Below are positions 34,708 to 43,394 of a DNA stretch of 64,000 nt, piece after piece. The notes beneath the pieces were generated by a model. The model ran no database searches, was not told where the DNA came from, and worked only from the letters and a program-made list of their open reading frames with translations. The position numbers and the translations under genes were made by a program. The DNA comes from CAVRGQ01 sp963720785 (GTDB lineage Bacteria > Actinomycetota > Acidimicrobiia > IMCC26256 > DASPTH01), in NCBI GenBank assembly GCA_963720785.1, contig CAVRGQ010000008.1:62001-126000 (forward strand). Reading direction: 5' to 3'. How positions within the stretch are numbered: the first letter of the stretch is position 1; the number at the start of each line of letters is the position of its first letter.

Positions 34708-36720
34708 TCACGCCGGCGCGACGACCACGCGGCGGTCGATCTCGTCGGTCACCTGGGCGAGGAAGTCACCGAAGGGAACGTCGCGGTCGGGGCGCTCACT
34801 CCCCCGCTGGTTCACGCCGACGGTGTCGTTGGCGACGTCGTCGTCGCCGACCACGAGGATGTAGGGCACCTTGTCGAGCTTGGCGCGGCGGATGCGCGTG
34901 CCGAGGTTGTCGCTGTGCGCGTCCGTCGTGTCGACGCGCACGCCGCGCTCGCGCAGTTGGCGTACGAGATCGAACGCGTAGTCCTCGTGCCGGTCGGCGA
35001 CGGGCAGCACCGTGACCTGCACCGGCGCGAGCCACACCGGGAACGCCCCCGCGAAGTGCTCGGTGAGGATCGCGAAGAAGCGCTCGATCGTGCCGAACAG
35101 CGCGCGGTGGATCATGATCGGGCGGTGGCGCTCGTTGTCGGCGCCCACGTACTCGAGCTCGAAGCGCTGCGGCAGCTGGAAGTCGAGCTGGATCGTCGAC
35201 ATCTGCCAGGTGCGGCCGATCGCGTCGCGTGCCTGCACCGAGATCTTCGGGCCGTAGAACGCGCCGCCGCCCTCGTCCATGACGAGCTCGAGGCCGGCGT
35301 CGACCGCGACCGTCCGCAGGGCCTCGGTGGCTTCGTCCCACTCCTCGTCGGTGCCCACCGCCTTGCCCTCGGGCTTGGTGGAGAGCTCGAGGTAGAAGTC
35401 GGCGAGGCCGTAATCCCGCAGCACGCTGAGCACGAACTCGAGTGCACGGGTGAGCTCGGGCACGACCTGCTCGCGCGCGCAGAAGATGTGGGCGTCGTCC
35501 TGGGTCATGCCGCGCACACGAGTGAGGCCGTGCACCACGCCCGACTTCTCGTAGCGGTAGACCGTCCCGAATTCGAACAGCCGCAGCGGGAGCTCGCGGT
35601 AGGAGCGCATCCGGCTGCGGTAGATCAGGATGTGGAACGGGCAGTTCATCGGCTTCAGGTAGTACTCGGTGCCCTGGTCGAGCTCCATCGGCGGGTACAT
35701 GCCGTCGGCGAACCAGTCGAGGTGACCGGAGATCTCGAAGAGGTTGCTCTTCGTGATGTGCGGGGAGTTGACGAACTCGTAGCCCGCTTCCTCGTGCCGC
35801 TTGCGCGAATAGTCCTCCATCACCCGGCGGACGGTGCCGCCCTTCGGGTGGAACACCGCGAGGCCGGGGCCGATCTCCTCGGGGAACGAGAAGAGGTCGA
35901 GCTCCACGCCGAGGCGGCGGTGGTCGCGCTTCTCGGCTTCCTCGAGGCGGTGGAGGTGCTCCGCGAGCGCGTCCTTCGACTCCCACGCGGTGCCGTAGAC
36001 GCGCTGCAGCATCGGGCGCTTCTCGTCGCCACGCCAGTACGCGCCCGCGACCTTGGTGAGCTTGAACGCGCCGAGCCGCTTGGTGGACGGCACGTGCGGG
36101 CCGCGGCACAGGTCGACGAACTCGGTGGCCGGGTAGTCGTCGGTGGGGGTCCGCGGGTTGCGGTACACCGAGATGACGTTGCCCTCGCCGACCTCGTGGT
36201 CGTCGAGCGGATCGACACGCTCGATGATCTCGGTCTTGTAGGGCTGCTGCGCGAACGCGGCGAGCGCAGCGTCGCGCTCGAGCTCTTCGCGCACGAACGG
36301 CTCGTCGGCGGCGACGATCTCGCGCATGCGCGCCTCGATGCGGACGAGGTCGTCGTCGGTGAAGTGCGCGCCGTCCGGCAGCTCGAAGTCGTAGTAGAAG
36401 CCGTCGGCGATCGCGGGGCCGATGGCGTACTTCGCCCCGGGGAAGAGGTCGGTGACGGCCTGCGCCATCACGTGCGCGGTGGAGTGCCGCAGCACCTCGC
36501 GGCCGTCGGGGGTGTTCGGGGTGACGATCTCAACGGTCGCGTCGTGGGTGATGGGACGGGAGAGGTCGAACCACTCGCGGTCGAGGCCGTCGCCCGACAC
36601 CCGGGCGGCCAGCGCCGCCTTGGCCAGGCCCCGGCCGATCGACGCCGCGATCTCGCCCGCGGTGACGCCCGCCTCGTGGTCGCGCGTGCTGCCGTCGGGA
36701 AGGGTGATCGTGATCTGCAT
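34708..36720 (-). CDS. thrS: Threonyl-tRNA synthetase
   Basis: 670 residues, intact. TGS domain (ITITLPDGSTRDHEAGVTAG), editing domain (RHSTAHVMAQAVTDLFPGAK, CRGPHVPSTKRLGAFKL), class II core (YYLKPMNCPFHILIYRSRMR, TRVRGMTQDDAHIFC, STIQLDFQLPQRFELEYVG) and the anticodon-binding domain (VTVLPVADRHEDYAFDLVR). ATG 36720 lies 9 bases after TAGGGT, so a very short leader. The mshC stop is 74 bases upstream, but the hexamer suggests a separate promoter. Confidence 0.96.
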   Translation of the reverse strand: MQITITLPDGSTRDHEAGVTAGEIAASIGRGLAKAALAARVSGDGLDREWFDLSRPITHDATVEIVTPNTPDGREVLRHSTAHVMAQAVTDLFPGAKYAIGPAIADGFYYDFELPDGAHFTDDDLVRIEARMREIVAADEPFVREELERDAALAAFAQQPYKTEIIERVDPLDDHEVGEGNVISVYRNPRTPTDDYPATEFVDLCRGPHVPSTKRLGAFKLTKVAGAYWRGDEKRPMLQRVYGTAWESKDALAEHLHRLEEAEKRDHRRLGVELDLFSFPEEIGPGLAVFHPKGGTVRRVMEDYSRKRHEEAGYEFVNSPHITKSNLFEISGHLDWFADGMYPPMELDQGTEYYLKPMNCPFHILIYRSRMRSYRELPLRLFEFGTVYRYEKSGVVHGLTRVRGMTQDDAHIFCAREQVVPELTRALEFVLSVLRDYGLADFYLELSTKPEGKAVGTDEEWDEATEALRTVAVDAGLELVMDEGGGAFYGPKISVQARDAIGRTWQMSTIQLDFQLPQRFELEYVGADNERHRPIMIHRALFGTIERFFAILTEHFAGAFPVWLAPVQVTVLPVADRHEDYAFDLVRQLRERGVRVDTTDAHSDNLGTRIRRAKLDKVPYILVVGDDDVANDTVGVNQRGSERPDRDVPFGDFLAQVTDEIDRRVVVAPA

Positions 36721-36729
36721 CGGCGAGCG

Positions 36730-36735
36730 ACCCTA
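36730..36735 (-). promoter_or_regulatory. -10 element of thrS
   Basis: TAGGGT on the minus strand, 9 bases before ATG 36720. Confidence 0.4.
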
Positions 36736-36794
36736 CCAGCGGACCCGCTCCGCCCCGTGCTGTTTGCCTGCGTCCGCGGGCGATCCGCGGGTCG

Positions 36795-37992
36795 TCAGTG
36801 GGCGTGCGCGCCGGGTTCGATCGGCCGGGACAGGTCGATGCCGAGCAGGTTGCCGAGCTCGAGCAGCACACCGGGGGCCGACGTGTCGGAGCCGCCCGAG
36901 AGAATCGCACTGGCGAGGTCGTCGAGAGCCTCGAGCGCGGGGCGCGTCGAGGTCGTGGTCGATGGCCGCCCGCACGCGCTCGGCGAACGGGCGCGGGTCG
37001 GCGCCGTCGGCGCGCTCCGCCGCGGCCATGAGGCGGTGCAGCAGCGCGGAGCCCTCGTCGAGGTCGGTGTCGTGCCACTCGAAGCCGGCCCGGTAGTGGT
37101 GGCGCATCAGCGCGAGGCGGATGGCGCGGGCGTCGGCCTGCTTCAGCAGGTCGCTCACGAACACGAGGTTGCCGAGCGACTTCGACATCTTCTCGCCCTC
37201 GTAGCTGACCATCGCCGAGTGCACCCAGTGACGGGCGAACGGCTGGCCGCTCACGCTCTCGCTCTGCGCGACCTCGCACTCGTGGTGCGGGAAGATGAGG
37301 TCGGTGCCGCCACCGTGCAGGTCGATGGTGGAGCCGAGCTCGTGCATCGCCATCACCGAGCACTCGACGTGCCAGCCGGGGCGACCCACGCCGAACGGCG
37401 CGCGCCACGCGGGCTCGTCGGGCAGCGACGGCTGCCACAGCACGAAGTCGAGCGGATCGCGACGGTGCGGGTCGTCGGGGTTGCCGCCGCGGGTGCGGGC
37501 GAGGCGCACCATGTGCTCACGCGAGTAGTGCGACAGCTCGCCGAAGCGCGGGAACGTCGACACGTCGAAGTAGACGGTGCCGTGCGTCAGGTAGGCGTGC
37601 TCGCTCTCGAGCAGCGTGTTGACCATGTCGATCATGCCGTCGATCGACTCGGTGGCACGAGGCTCCGCGACCGGCGGGCGCGTGTCGAGCGCCTCCATGT
37701 CGGAGCGGAAGCGGGCGAGCTCGCTCTCGGCCAGCTCGAGGTAGGGCACGCCCAGCTCGCGGGCCTTCGGCAGGATCGAGTCGTCGACGTCGGTGACGTT
37801 GCGCACCATGCGGACCTCGTGGCCGAGCTCCTCGAGCCGGCGGATGAGGAGGTCGTAAGTGAGATAGGTGGCCGCGTGCCCGAGGTGCGTGGAGTCGTAC
37901 GGCGTGATGCCGCAGACGTACATGCGCACGGTGGGGTCGGGGGTGAACGGCACCACCGCGCGTTGCGCGGTGTCGAAGATGTGGATGGTCAT
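36795..37992 (-). CDS. mshC: Cysteine:GlcN-inositol ligase MshC (CysRS-like), one frameshift
   Basis: About 399 residues. MshC joins cysteine to GlcN-Ins in mycothiol synthesis. It resembles CysRS but has the MshC form of the HIGH region (MYVCGITPYDSTHLGHAATY), KMSKSLGNLVFVS, and zinc ligands in CGITPY, GWHVECSVMAM and FPHHECEVAQSE. The ALxALDDL-type tail and the end LSRPIEPGAHAH lie one frame over after an extra C near 36943; the stop is at 36795. ATG 37992 overlaps the npdG stop (ATGA). Cysteinyl-tRNA synthetase is the alternative; the HIGH-region signature favours MshC. Confidence 0.82.
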
Positions 37993-38678
37993 GGGGCGGC
38001 GGCCGGCGGGGGCGTACGGCGGGGGCCGATGCCCTCGACCCGCAGCGACCCCTCACCCTTGTGCCGGAGGTTGACAGTGAGCAGCGCGGCGGCGAAGGCC
38101 TCGAGCCCCAGCGCGTTCACGAGCGGGCCGGCATCGAGCCCGCGCAACCCGGTGATCGAGTCGACGAGGTCGAGCACCGTGGCGCGCGCGCCGTCGTCGT
38201 CGCCCACCACGAGCACGTCTTGACCCATCTCGTGGTCGAGGTCGCCGAGCGTGGCGGCAGGGATGAGGTGGAATGCGGCGACCACGTGGGCCTGCGGCGC
38301 GGCCGCCTGCAGCGCCTGCGCCAGCGAACCCTCGGGCGGGAGCACCGGGGTGAAGGTACGGCCCTGCTTCTGCAGTCCGTTCGCCATCGCGATCACGGTC
38401 TTGCCCGCGAGCTGACCGGCGTACTCCCCGGCCGTCGGGACCGCGGCGTCCCACACGGTGGCCACCACCACGAGGTCGGTGGCGCCCGCGGCGGCCTCGT
38501 TGTCGCCCGGGCGCAGGCCCGCCACCCGCTCGCCCCAGCGCTCACGCAGCTCGTCGACGACCCCGGCCGCGCGGTCCGCGTCACGCGAGCCGAGCGTCAC
38601 CTGGTGGCCGATGCTCGCCAGTCTGGTCGCGACGCCGCGCCCCGCCGGGCCCGTTCCCCCCAAGACTCCGATGTCCAT
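37989..38678 (-). CDS. npdG: NADPH-dependent F420 reductase
   Basis: 229 residues from ATG 38678 (GTG 38696 also in frame). The Rossmann start MDIGVLGGTGPAGRGVATRL, LGSRDADRAAGVVDEL and DLVVVATVWDAAVPTAGEY, then AHVVAAFHLIPAATLGDLDH, are typical of Fno/NpdG. It exchanges hydride between NADPH and cofactor F420, so the cell is F420-using, in line with the PPOX gene. It forms an operon with mshC. Confidence 0.9.
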   Translation of the reverse strand: MDIGVLGGTGPAGRGVATRLASIGHQVTLGSRDADRAAGVVDELRERWGERVAGLRPGDNEAAAGATDLVVVATVWDAAVPTAGEYAGQLAGKTVIAMANGLQKQGRTFTPVLPPEGSLAQALQAAAPQAHVVAAFHLIPAATLGDLDHEMGQDVLVVGDDDGARATVLDLVDSITGLRGLDAGPLVNALGLEAFAAALLTVNLRHKGEGSLRVEGIGPRRTPPPAAAP

Positions 38679-38744
38679 CGGGAGAGCTTCGCACACGGAG
38701 GTGCCCCTCCCCCACCCAACCGCTCCGGATTCCCCGCCCGAGCG

Positions 38745-38771
38745 TGTGACAGTTCAGCCGGTCAGGACCGG
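38745..38771. repeat. Left copy of a 27-bp inverted repeat
   Basis: Reads TGTGACAGTTC, A, GCCGGTCAGG, A, CCGG; its reverse complement recurs at 39730-39756 with 25 of 27 bases equal. It contains its own 7-bp hairpin (GCCGGTC ag GACCGGC, 38757-38772). It lies in the divergent gap between npdG and the AbiEi/DUF559 gene, so it may be an operator or a terminal repeat of a mobile unit. Confidence 0.75.
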
Positions 38772-38832
38772 CACAAGTCGTACATGCCCGGGGGAACGGT
38801 GACTCCCCGTCGGAGCCGTCGTCAGCGAGGTC

Positions 38833-39728
38833 ATGGACCATCACCACCTCGTCGCCCTTGCCCGCAGGCAACACGGCCTCGTCAGCTTCGAACAGACCGG
38901 ACGGGACCGACACGGTGTCGATCACGCCATCGCCGCCGGTCGGCTGGAACGAGTGCGCCGCGGTGTCTACCGGATCGCCGGTGCGCCCCGCACCTGGGAA
39001 CAGAACGTCATGGCGGCGGTCCTGGCGATTCCATTGTCCCGGGCGTCGCACCGCACTGCCGCCCGGTTGTTCGGGCTGGAGGAGTTCGCCGATGATCTCG
39101 TCGAGGTGACGGTACGGAGCCGCCAGCACAGCCGGCGCGACGGGGTGACCGTCCACGAGACGGCGATCGTCGGGCCGCGGCACGGCCAGACACTGCTCGG
39201 CATCCCGTGCATGTCCGTTGCCCGCACGCTCTGCGACCTCACGGCGGTCACGGATCGATGGACCGTCGAACGCGCGGTCGACGAGAGCCTCCGGAAGCGG
39301 CTGGTGACACTGCCGGCGCTGACCGCCGTCTTCGCCGACCTGGAGCATCCTGGACGCCATCGATCGACGGTCATGCGCGCCATCCTCGAGCAGCGCGCCA
39401 CCGGGCTCCGTTCCGGTGACAGCCACGCGGAAGTTCGGCTCGTGAAGTTGCTCGTGGCTGCCGGCCTGCCCCGACCGGTGCAGCAGCACGAGCTCAGAGC
39501 GAACGGGCGCACGATCCGCATCGACCTGGCCTACCCCGAGCTGCGGATCGCCATCGAGTACGACGGCTGGGACTTCCACTCCAGCCGCAGCGCGTTCGAC
39601 CGGGATCGCGCCCCGCGAACGAGCTCGAACTGCTCGGTTGGACGGTGCTGCGCTTCACGTCGAGGTCCTCGGACGCGATGATCTGCCGAACCGTGCGCGC
39701 CGCGATCGCCCGAGCACATGTGAGTTGA
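38833..39728 (+). CDS. AbiEi-type winged-helix protein with C-terminal DUF559 (Vsr-like) nuclease domain, one frameshift
   Basis: 298 residues after adding one missing base. N-terminal ~50 residues form an AbiEi-type winged helix (QHGLVSFEQTG, RLERVRRGVYRIAG), then a middle region with ASHRTAARLFGLEEF, and from about residue 190 a DUF559 domain (IRIDLAYPELRIAIEYDGWD, then ELELLGWTVLRFTSRSSDAM), related to Vsr-type endonucleases. The shift is near 39612; the true stop TGA is 39726-39728, inside the right-hand hairpin. No AbiEii toxin is adjacent, so it is a lone gene. Role unknown: DNA binding and cleavage are family expectations. Confidence 0.82.
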
Positions 39729-39758
39729 ACCGGCCCTGACCGGCAGAACTGTCACATG
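39717..39758. terminator. Long imperfect palindrome at the end of the DUF559 gene
   Basis: CATGTGA at 39717-39723 pairs with TCACATG at 39752-39758; CCGG at 39730-39733 pairs with CCGG at 39740-39743; the middle pairs partly. It covers the gene's last codons and stop and sits between convergent genes (dnaE ends at 39784), where a two-way terminator would be expected. Confidence 0.55.
39730..39756. repeat. Right copy of the 27-bp inverted repeat
   Basis: The reverse complement reads TGTGACAGTTC, T, GCCGGTCAGG, G, CCGG. It matches the left copy (38745-38771) except at two positions, and the two outer ends enclose 1012 bp. Confidence 0.75.
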
Positions 39759-39783
39759 CCAGCGAGGGCGAGGGGGGCGAGGG

Positions 39784-42700
39784 TCAGGCGATGCAGTCGG
39801 AGCCGAGGAGGACGCGGAGCTCGGCGAAGAGGCCGTTGCCGGCATCGACGAGGTGGTCGTCGCCGAGGCGCAGCACGGTGGTCTTCGACGGGCTCTCGAG
39901 GTGGACGAAGACGGGCGAGTCGCCGGGGTGCTCCGAGAGGATCGCCTTGAGCTTGCCGACCTTCTCGTCGGAGATCATGTTGAGCTTCACCTTCACCCGC
40001 ACGGGCGGGCCGCCGTCGAGCGTGAGCTCCGGGCGGGTGACCTCCATCGCGATGATCTTCGGCATGTCGTCGCGCACGTCGAGGCGACCCTTCACCACCA
40101 CGATGGCGTCGTCCTCGAGCAGATGCCCGTACTGCGCCATCGTCTTGGGGAACACCATCACCTCGAGCGCGGCGGCGAGGTCCTCGAGCACGAACGTGCC
40201 CATGAGGTCGCCGCGCTTGGTGTACTTGCGCACCAGTGCGGTGACGATGCCGCCGACCGTGCGCATCTCGCCCTCCCGGCCTTCGCGCAGGTCGGAGAGC
40301 GTGCACTCGACGTACTTCTTGAGCGCCCGCTCCGCGCCCATCATCGGGTGCTCGCTCACGTAGAGGCCGAGCATCTCCTTCTCGAACGCGAGGCGCTGCG
40401 ACTTGGGGAACTCGACGTCGGGGATGGGCAGCCGGTTGCCGGCCACCGCCTCGGGGGCGGCGTCGCCAAGGCCGGCGAAGAGGTCGAACTGCCCCTCCGC
40501 CTCCTTGCCGCGCCGCTTGAGCACGTCGGTGATGATCGACTCGTGCACCTGCCCGAGGCCCTGGCGGGGGTGCCCCAGCGAGTCGAACGCGCCCGACTTG
40601 ATCAGCGACTCCACCGTGCGCTTGTTGAGCGCCTGCGGGTCGACGCGATCGCAGAAGTCGTAGAAGTCGACGAACGGACCATCCTCCTCGCGCGCCGCGA
40701 CGATGAGCGCGACCACGCCCTCACCCACGTTGCGGATCGCGGACAGGCCGAAACGGATCGAACCGATGCCGTCGTCGGCGTTGTGCACCGAGAAGTCGGA
40801 GACCGACTCGTTGATGTCGGGCACGTGGACCTGGATGCCCATCTGCCGGCACTCGTTGAGGAAGACGGCAGTCTGGTCCTTGTTGGTCTTGACCGACGTG
40901 AGCAGCGCGGCGAGGTACTCGACCGGGAAGTTCGCCTTCAACCACGCGGTCTGGTACGAGACGTAGCCGTAGCCGACCGAGTGGGACTTGTTGAACGAGT
41001 AGTCGGCGAACGGCTCGATCGTGTCGAAGATCTTCTCGCCGAAGTCGCGCCCGTAGCCCTGCTCGACGCAGCCGTCGACGAACTTGGTGCGTTCCTTCGC
41101 GATCATCTCGCGGATCTTCTTGCCGGTGGCCTTGCGGAGGTTGTCGGCCTCCTCCAGCGTGTAACCCGCCAGCTTCTGCGACACCCGCATCAGCTGCTCC
41201 TGGTAGATCATCAGGCCGTAGGTGGGCCCGAGGATCTCCTCGAGATCGGGATGCGGGTAGCTGACGGGCTTGCGGCCGTTCTTGCGATCTGCGTACTCGT
41301 TGTGCCAGTTCTGCGCCATCGGGCCCGGGCGGTACAGGGCCACGAGGGCGGCGACGTCCTCGAACGACGTGGGCGCGAGCGAGCGCAGCAGCGCGCGCAT
41401 CGGCCCGCCTTCCAGCTGGAACACACCCACGGTGTCGCCCGCCCGGAGGAGCTCGAACGTGCGCTCGTCGTCGAGGGCCACGCGGTCGATGTCGGGACGG
41501 GAACCCGTGCTCTCCTCGATCAGCTCGAGCGCGACCTCGATGACATCGAGGTTGCGCAGGCCGAGGAAGTCCATCTTGAGCAGCCCGAGGTCCTCGACCC
41601 CGTGCATCTCGTACTGGGTGACGATCGGCGCGTCCTCGACCTTGCCGCCGGCCTCCGGCTTGCGCTGGATCGGCAGGTAGTCGGTGAGCGCGGAGCCGGC
41701 GATCACCACCGCGGCGGCGTGGATGCCGTCCTGGCGGCGCAGACCCTCGAGACCCCGGGCGACGTCGATGACACGGCGGGCGTCGGGGTCGCCTTCGTAG
41801 AGGGTGCGCAGCTCGGAGGCCATCTTGAAGCCGTCCTCGTGCCCCTTGACCTCCTCGAAGCACGCGCGCAGCGGCGTGTCGCGCCCCATGATCAGCGGCG
41901 GCATCAGCTTCGCGATCTTGTCGCCGACGACGTAGGGGTAGCCGAGCACGCGCGCGGAGTCGCGCACCGCGGCCCGCGCCTTGATCGTGGAGAAGGTGAT
42001 GATCTGCGCGACGTGGTCCCACCCGTAGCGCTCGGCCGCGTACTTGATCATCTCGCCGCGGTAGCGGGAGTCGAAGTCCATGTCGATGTCGGGCATCTGC
42101 TTGCGGCCCGGGTTGAGGAACCGCTCGAACAGCAGGTCGTACCTGATCGGGTCGATGTCGACGATCCGCAGGCAGTACGCGACGCACGAGCCCGCCGCGC
42201 TGCCCCGGCCCGGGCCCACGCGGATGCCGCGCGACTTCGCGTAGCGCACGAGGTCCCAGACGATGAGGAAGTACGCGGAGAACCCCATCTGCTTGATGAC
42301 GCCGAGCTCGAACTCCATCCGCTCGAGCACCTCGGGACCGGGCGAGGTGCCGTAGCGCTCCTTCGCGCCCTCGATGCACAGCTCGCGCAGGTAGCTGTCC
42401 TCGTCGTGGCCCTGCGGCGTCGGGAACGACGGCAGGTGGATGTTGCCGAACTCGATGTTGACGTTGGCGCGCTCGGCGACGAGCAGCGTGTTGTCGCACG
42501 CCTCCTCGTAGTCGGCGAAGAGGTCGCGCATCTCGGCCGCGGTCTTCAGGTAGAACTCATCCGCGTCGAACTTGAAGCGCTTCGGGTCGTCACGCACCGC
42601 GCCGGTCTGCACGCACAGGAGCGCGTCGTGCGCCTCGGAGTCTTCGCGGTGCGTGTAGTGGCTGTCGTTGGTGGCGAGCAGCGGCGCCTTCATGTCGCGT

Positions 42701-43284
42701 GCGAGCCGGATGAGCTGCGGGTTCACCTGCAGCTGCTCGGGCAGGCCGTGGTCCTGCAGCTCGATGAAGAAGGAGTCGCGCCCGAAGATCGACTGGAAGC
42801 GGTCGACGATCTGGCGCGCGCCCTCGTAGTCGTCCTTGAGCAGTCGCTGCGACACCGCGCCGCCGAGGCAGCCGCTCGTGCCGATGAGCCCCTCGTGGTG
42901 CTCCTCGAGCAGCTCGAAGTCGCACCGGGGCTTCTGGAAGTAGCCCTCGAGGTAGGCGTTCGACGACACCTTGATGAGGTTCTGGTAACCCTGCGTGCTC
43001 TCCGCGAGCAGGGTCATGTGGAAGATCTCGTGCTCGTCGCGCCGCGGCCGGTCGAAGCGGCTCGTGGTGACCATGTATGCCTCGGTGCCGATGATCGGCG
43101 TGAGGCCCGCCTTCTGCGCGGCACGGTAGAAGTCGAGGACGCCGTACATGTTGCCGTGGTCGGTGATGCCGACCCCCGGCTGGCCGTCGGCCGCGGCCTT
43201 CGCGACGACCTCGTTGATGCGGGCCGCGCCGTCGAGCATCGAGTACTCGGTGTGCAGGTGCAGGTGGACGAACGACTTCGCCAA
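39784..43284 (-). CDS. dnaE: DNA polymerase III alpha subunit DnaE
   Basis: 1166 residues, intact. PHP domain (VHLHLHTEYSMLDGAARI, GITDHGNMYGVLDFY), polymerase core with the catalytic acids in MPDIDMDFDSRYR and VGPGRGSAAGSCVAYCL, fingers (FNKSHSVGYGYVSYQTAWLK), and C-terminal helix-hairpin-helix and OB domains (EMRTVGGIVTALVRKYTKRG). The start is TTG 43284 just after GGAAGG; spacing is very short, so the start is not certain. The 110 bp upstream hold a cluster of DnaA-box-like sites. Confidence 0.96.
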   Translation of the reverse strand: MAKSFVHLHLHTEYSMLDGAARINEVVAKAAADGQPGVGITDHGNMYGVLDFYRAAQKAGLTPIIGTEAYMVTTSRFDRPRRDEHEIFHMTLLAESTQGYQNLIKVSSNAYLEGYFQKPRCDFELLEEHHEGLIGTSGCLGGAVSQRLLKDDYEGARQIVDRFQSIFGRDSFFIELQDHGLPEQLQVNPQLIRLARDMKAPLLATNDSHYTHREDSEAHDALLCVQTGAVRDDPKRFKFDADEFYLKTAAEMRDLFADYEEACDNTLLVAERANVNIEFGNIHLPSFPTPQGHDEDSYLRELCIEGAKERYGTSPGPEVLERMEFELGVIKQMGFSAYFLIVWDLVRYAKSRGIRVGPGRGSAAGSCVAYCLRIVDIDPIRYDLLFERFLNPGRKQMPDIDMDFDSRYRGEMIKYAAERYGWDHVAQIITFSTIKARAAVRDSARVLGYPYVVGDKIAKLMPPLIMGRDTPLRACFEEVKGHEDGFKMASELRTLYEGDPDARRVIDVARGLEGLRRQDGIHAAAVVIAGSALTDYLPIQRKPEAGGKVEDAPIVTQYEMHGVEDLGLLKMDFLGLRNLDVIEVALELIEESTGSRPDIDRVALDDERTFELLRAGDTVGVFQLEGGPMRALLRSLAPTSFEDVAALVALYRPGPMAQNWHNEYADRKNGRKPVSYPHPDLEEILGPTYGLMIYQEQLMRVSQKLAGYTLEEADNLRKATGKKIREMIAKERTKFVDGCVEQGYGRDFGEKIFDTIEPFADYSFNKSHSVGYGYVSYQTAWLKANFPVEYLAALLTSVKTNKDQTAVFLNECRQMGIQVHVPDINESVSDFSVHNADDGIGSIRFGLSAIRNVGEGVVALIVAAREEDGPFVDFYDFCDRVDPQALNKRTVESLIKSGAFDSLGHPRQGLGQVHESIITDVLKRRGKEAEGQFDLFAGLGDAAPEAVAGNRLPIPDVEFPKSQRLAFEKEMLGLYVSEHPMMGAERALKKYVECTLSDLREGREGEMRTVGGIVTALVRKYTKRGDLMGTFVLEDLAAALEVMVFPKTMAQYGHLLEDDAIVVVKGRLDVRDDMPKIIAMEVTRPELTLDGGPPVRVKVKLNMISDEKVGKLKAILSEHPGDSPVFVHLESPSKTTVLRLGDDHLVDAGNGLFAELRVLLGSDCIA

Positions 43285-43335
43285 CCTTCCGGGCTCCCTC
43301 TGGTCGCCTGACCATCTGCGTCGGTCTGCGTCGGA

Positions 43336-43370
43336 TCATCCACAGAGCTGTCCACACAGCCTGTGGATAA
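43336..43370. promoter_or_regulatory. DnaA-box cluster upstream of dnaE
   Basis: Three sites within 35 bp: TCATCCACA at 43336-43344 (one mismatch to TTATCCACA), CTGTCCACA at 43348-43356 (two mismatches to TTATCCACA, one to the mycobacterial-type TTGTCCACA), and TGTGGATAA at 43362-43370, a perfect box on the other strand. This segment is AT-richer than its surroundings. Confidence 0.6.
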
Positions 43371-43394
43371 TCACACGGGTGTAACTCCCAGAGG

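Noticed and set aside
36795..37992. Cysteinyl-tRNA synthetase annotation
   Set aside because: The HIGH-region sequence CGITPYDSTHLGHAATY and the zinc-site layout fit MshC; CysRS normally has CGPTVYD. Kept as the alternative in the entry.
39853..43311. A stop-free plus-strand frame of over 1100 codons opposite dnaE
   Set aside because: dnaE on the minus strand is complete and conserved; in GC-rich DNA with G/C third positions the antisense frame rarely meets stops. The translation is low-complexity and matches no family. Similar antisense frames at 34303-38223 and 21701-25024 were rejected for the same reason.
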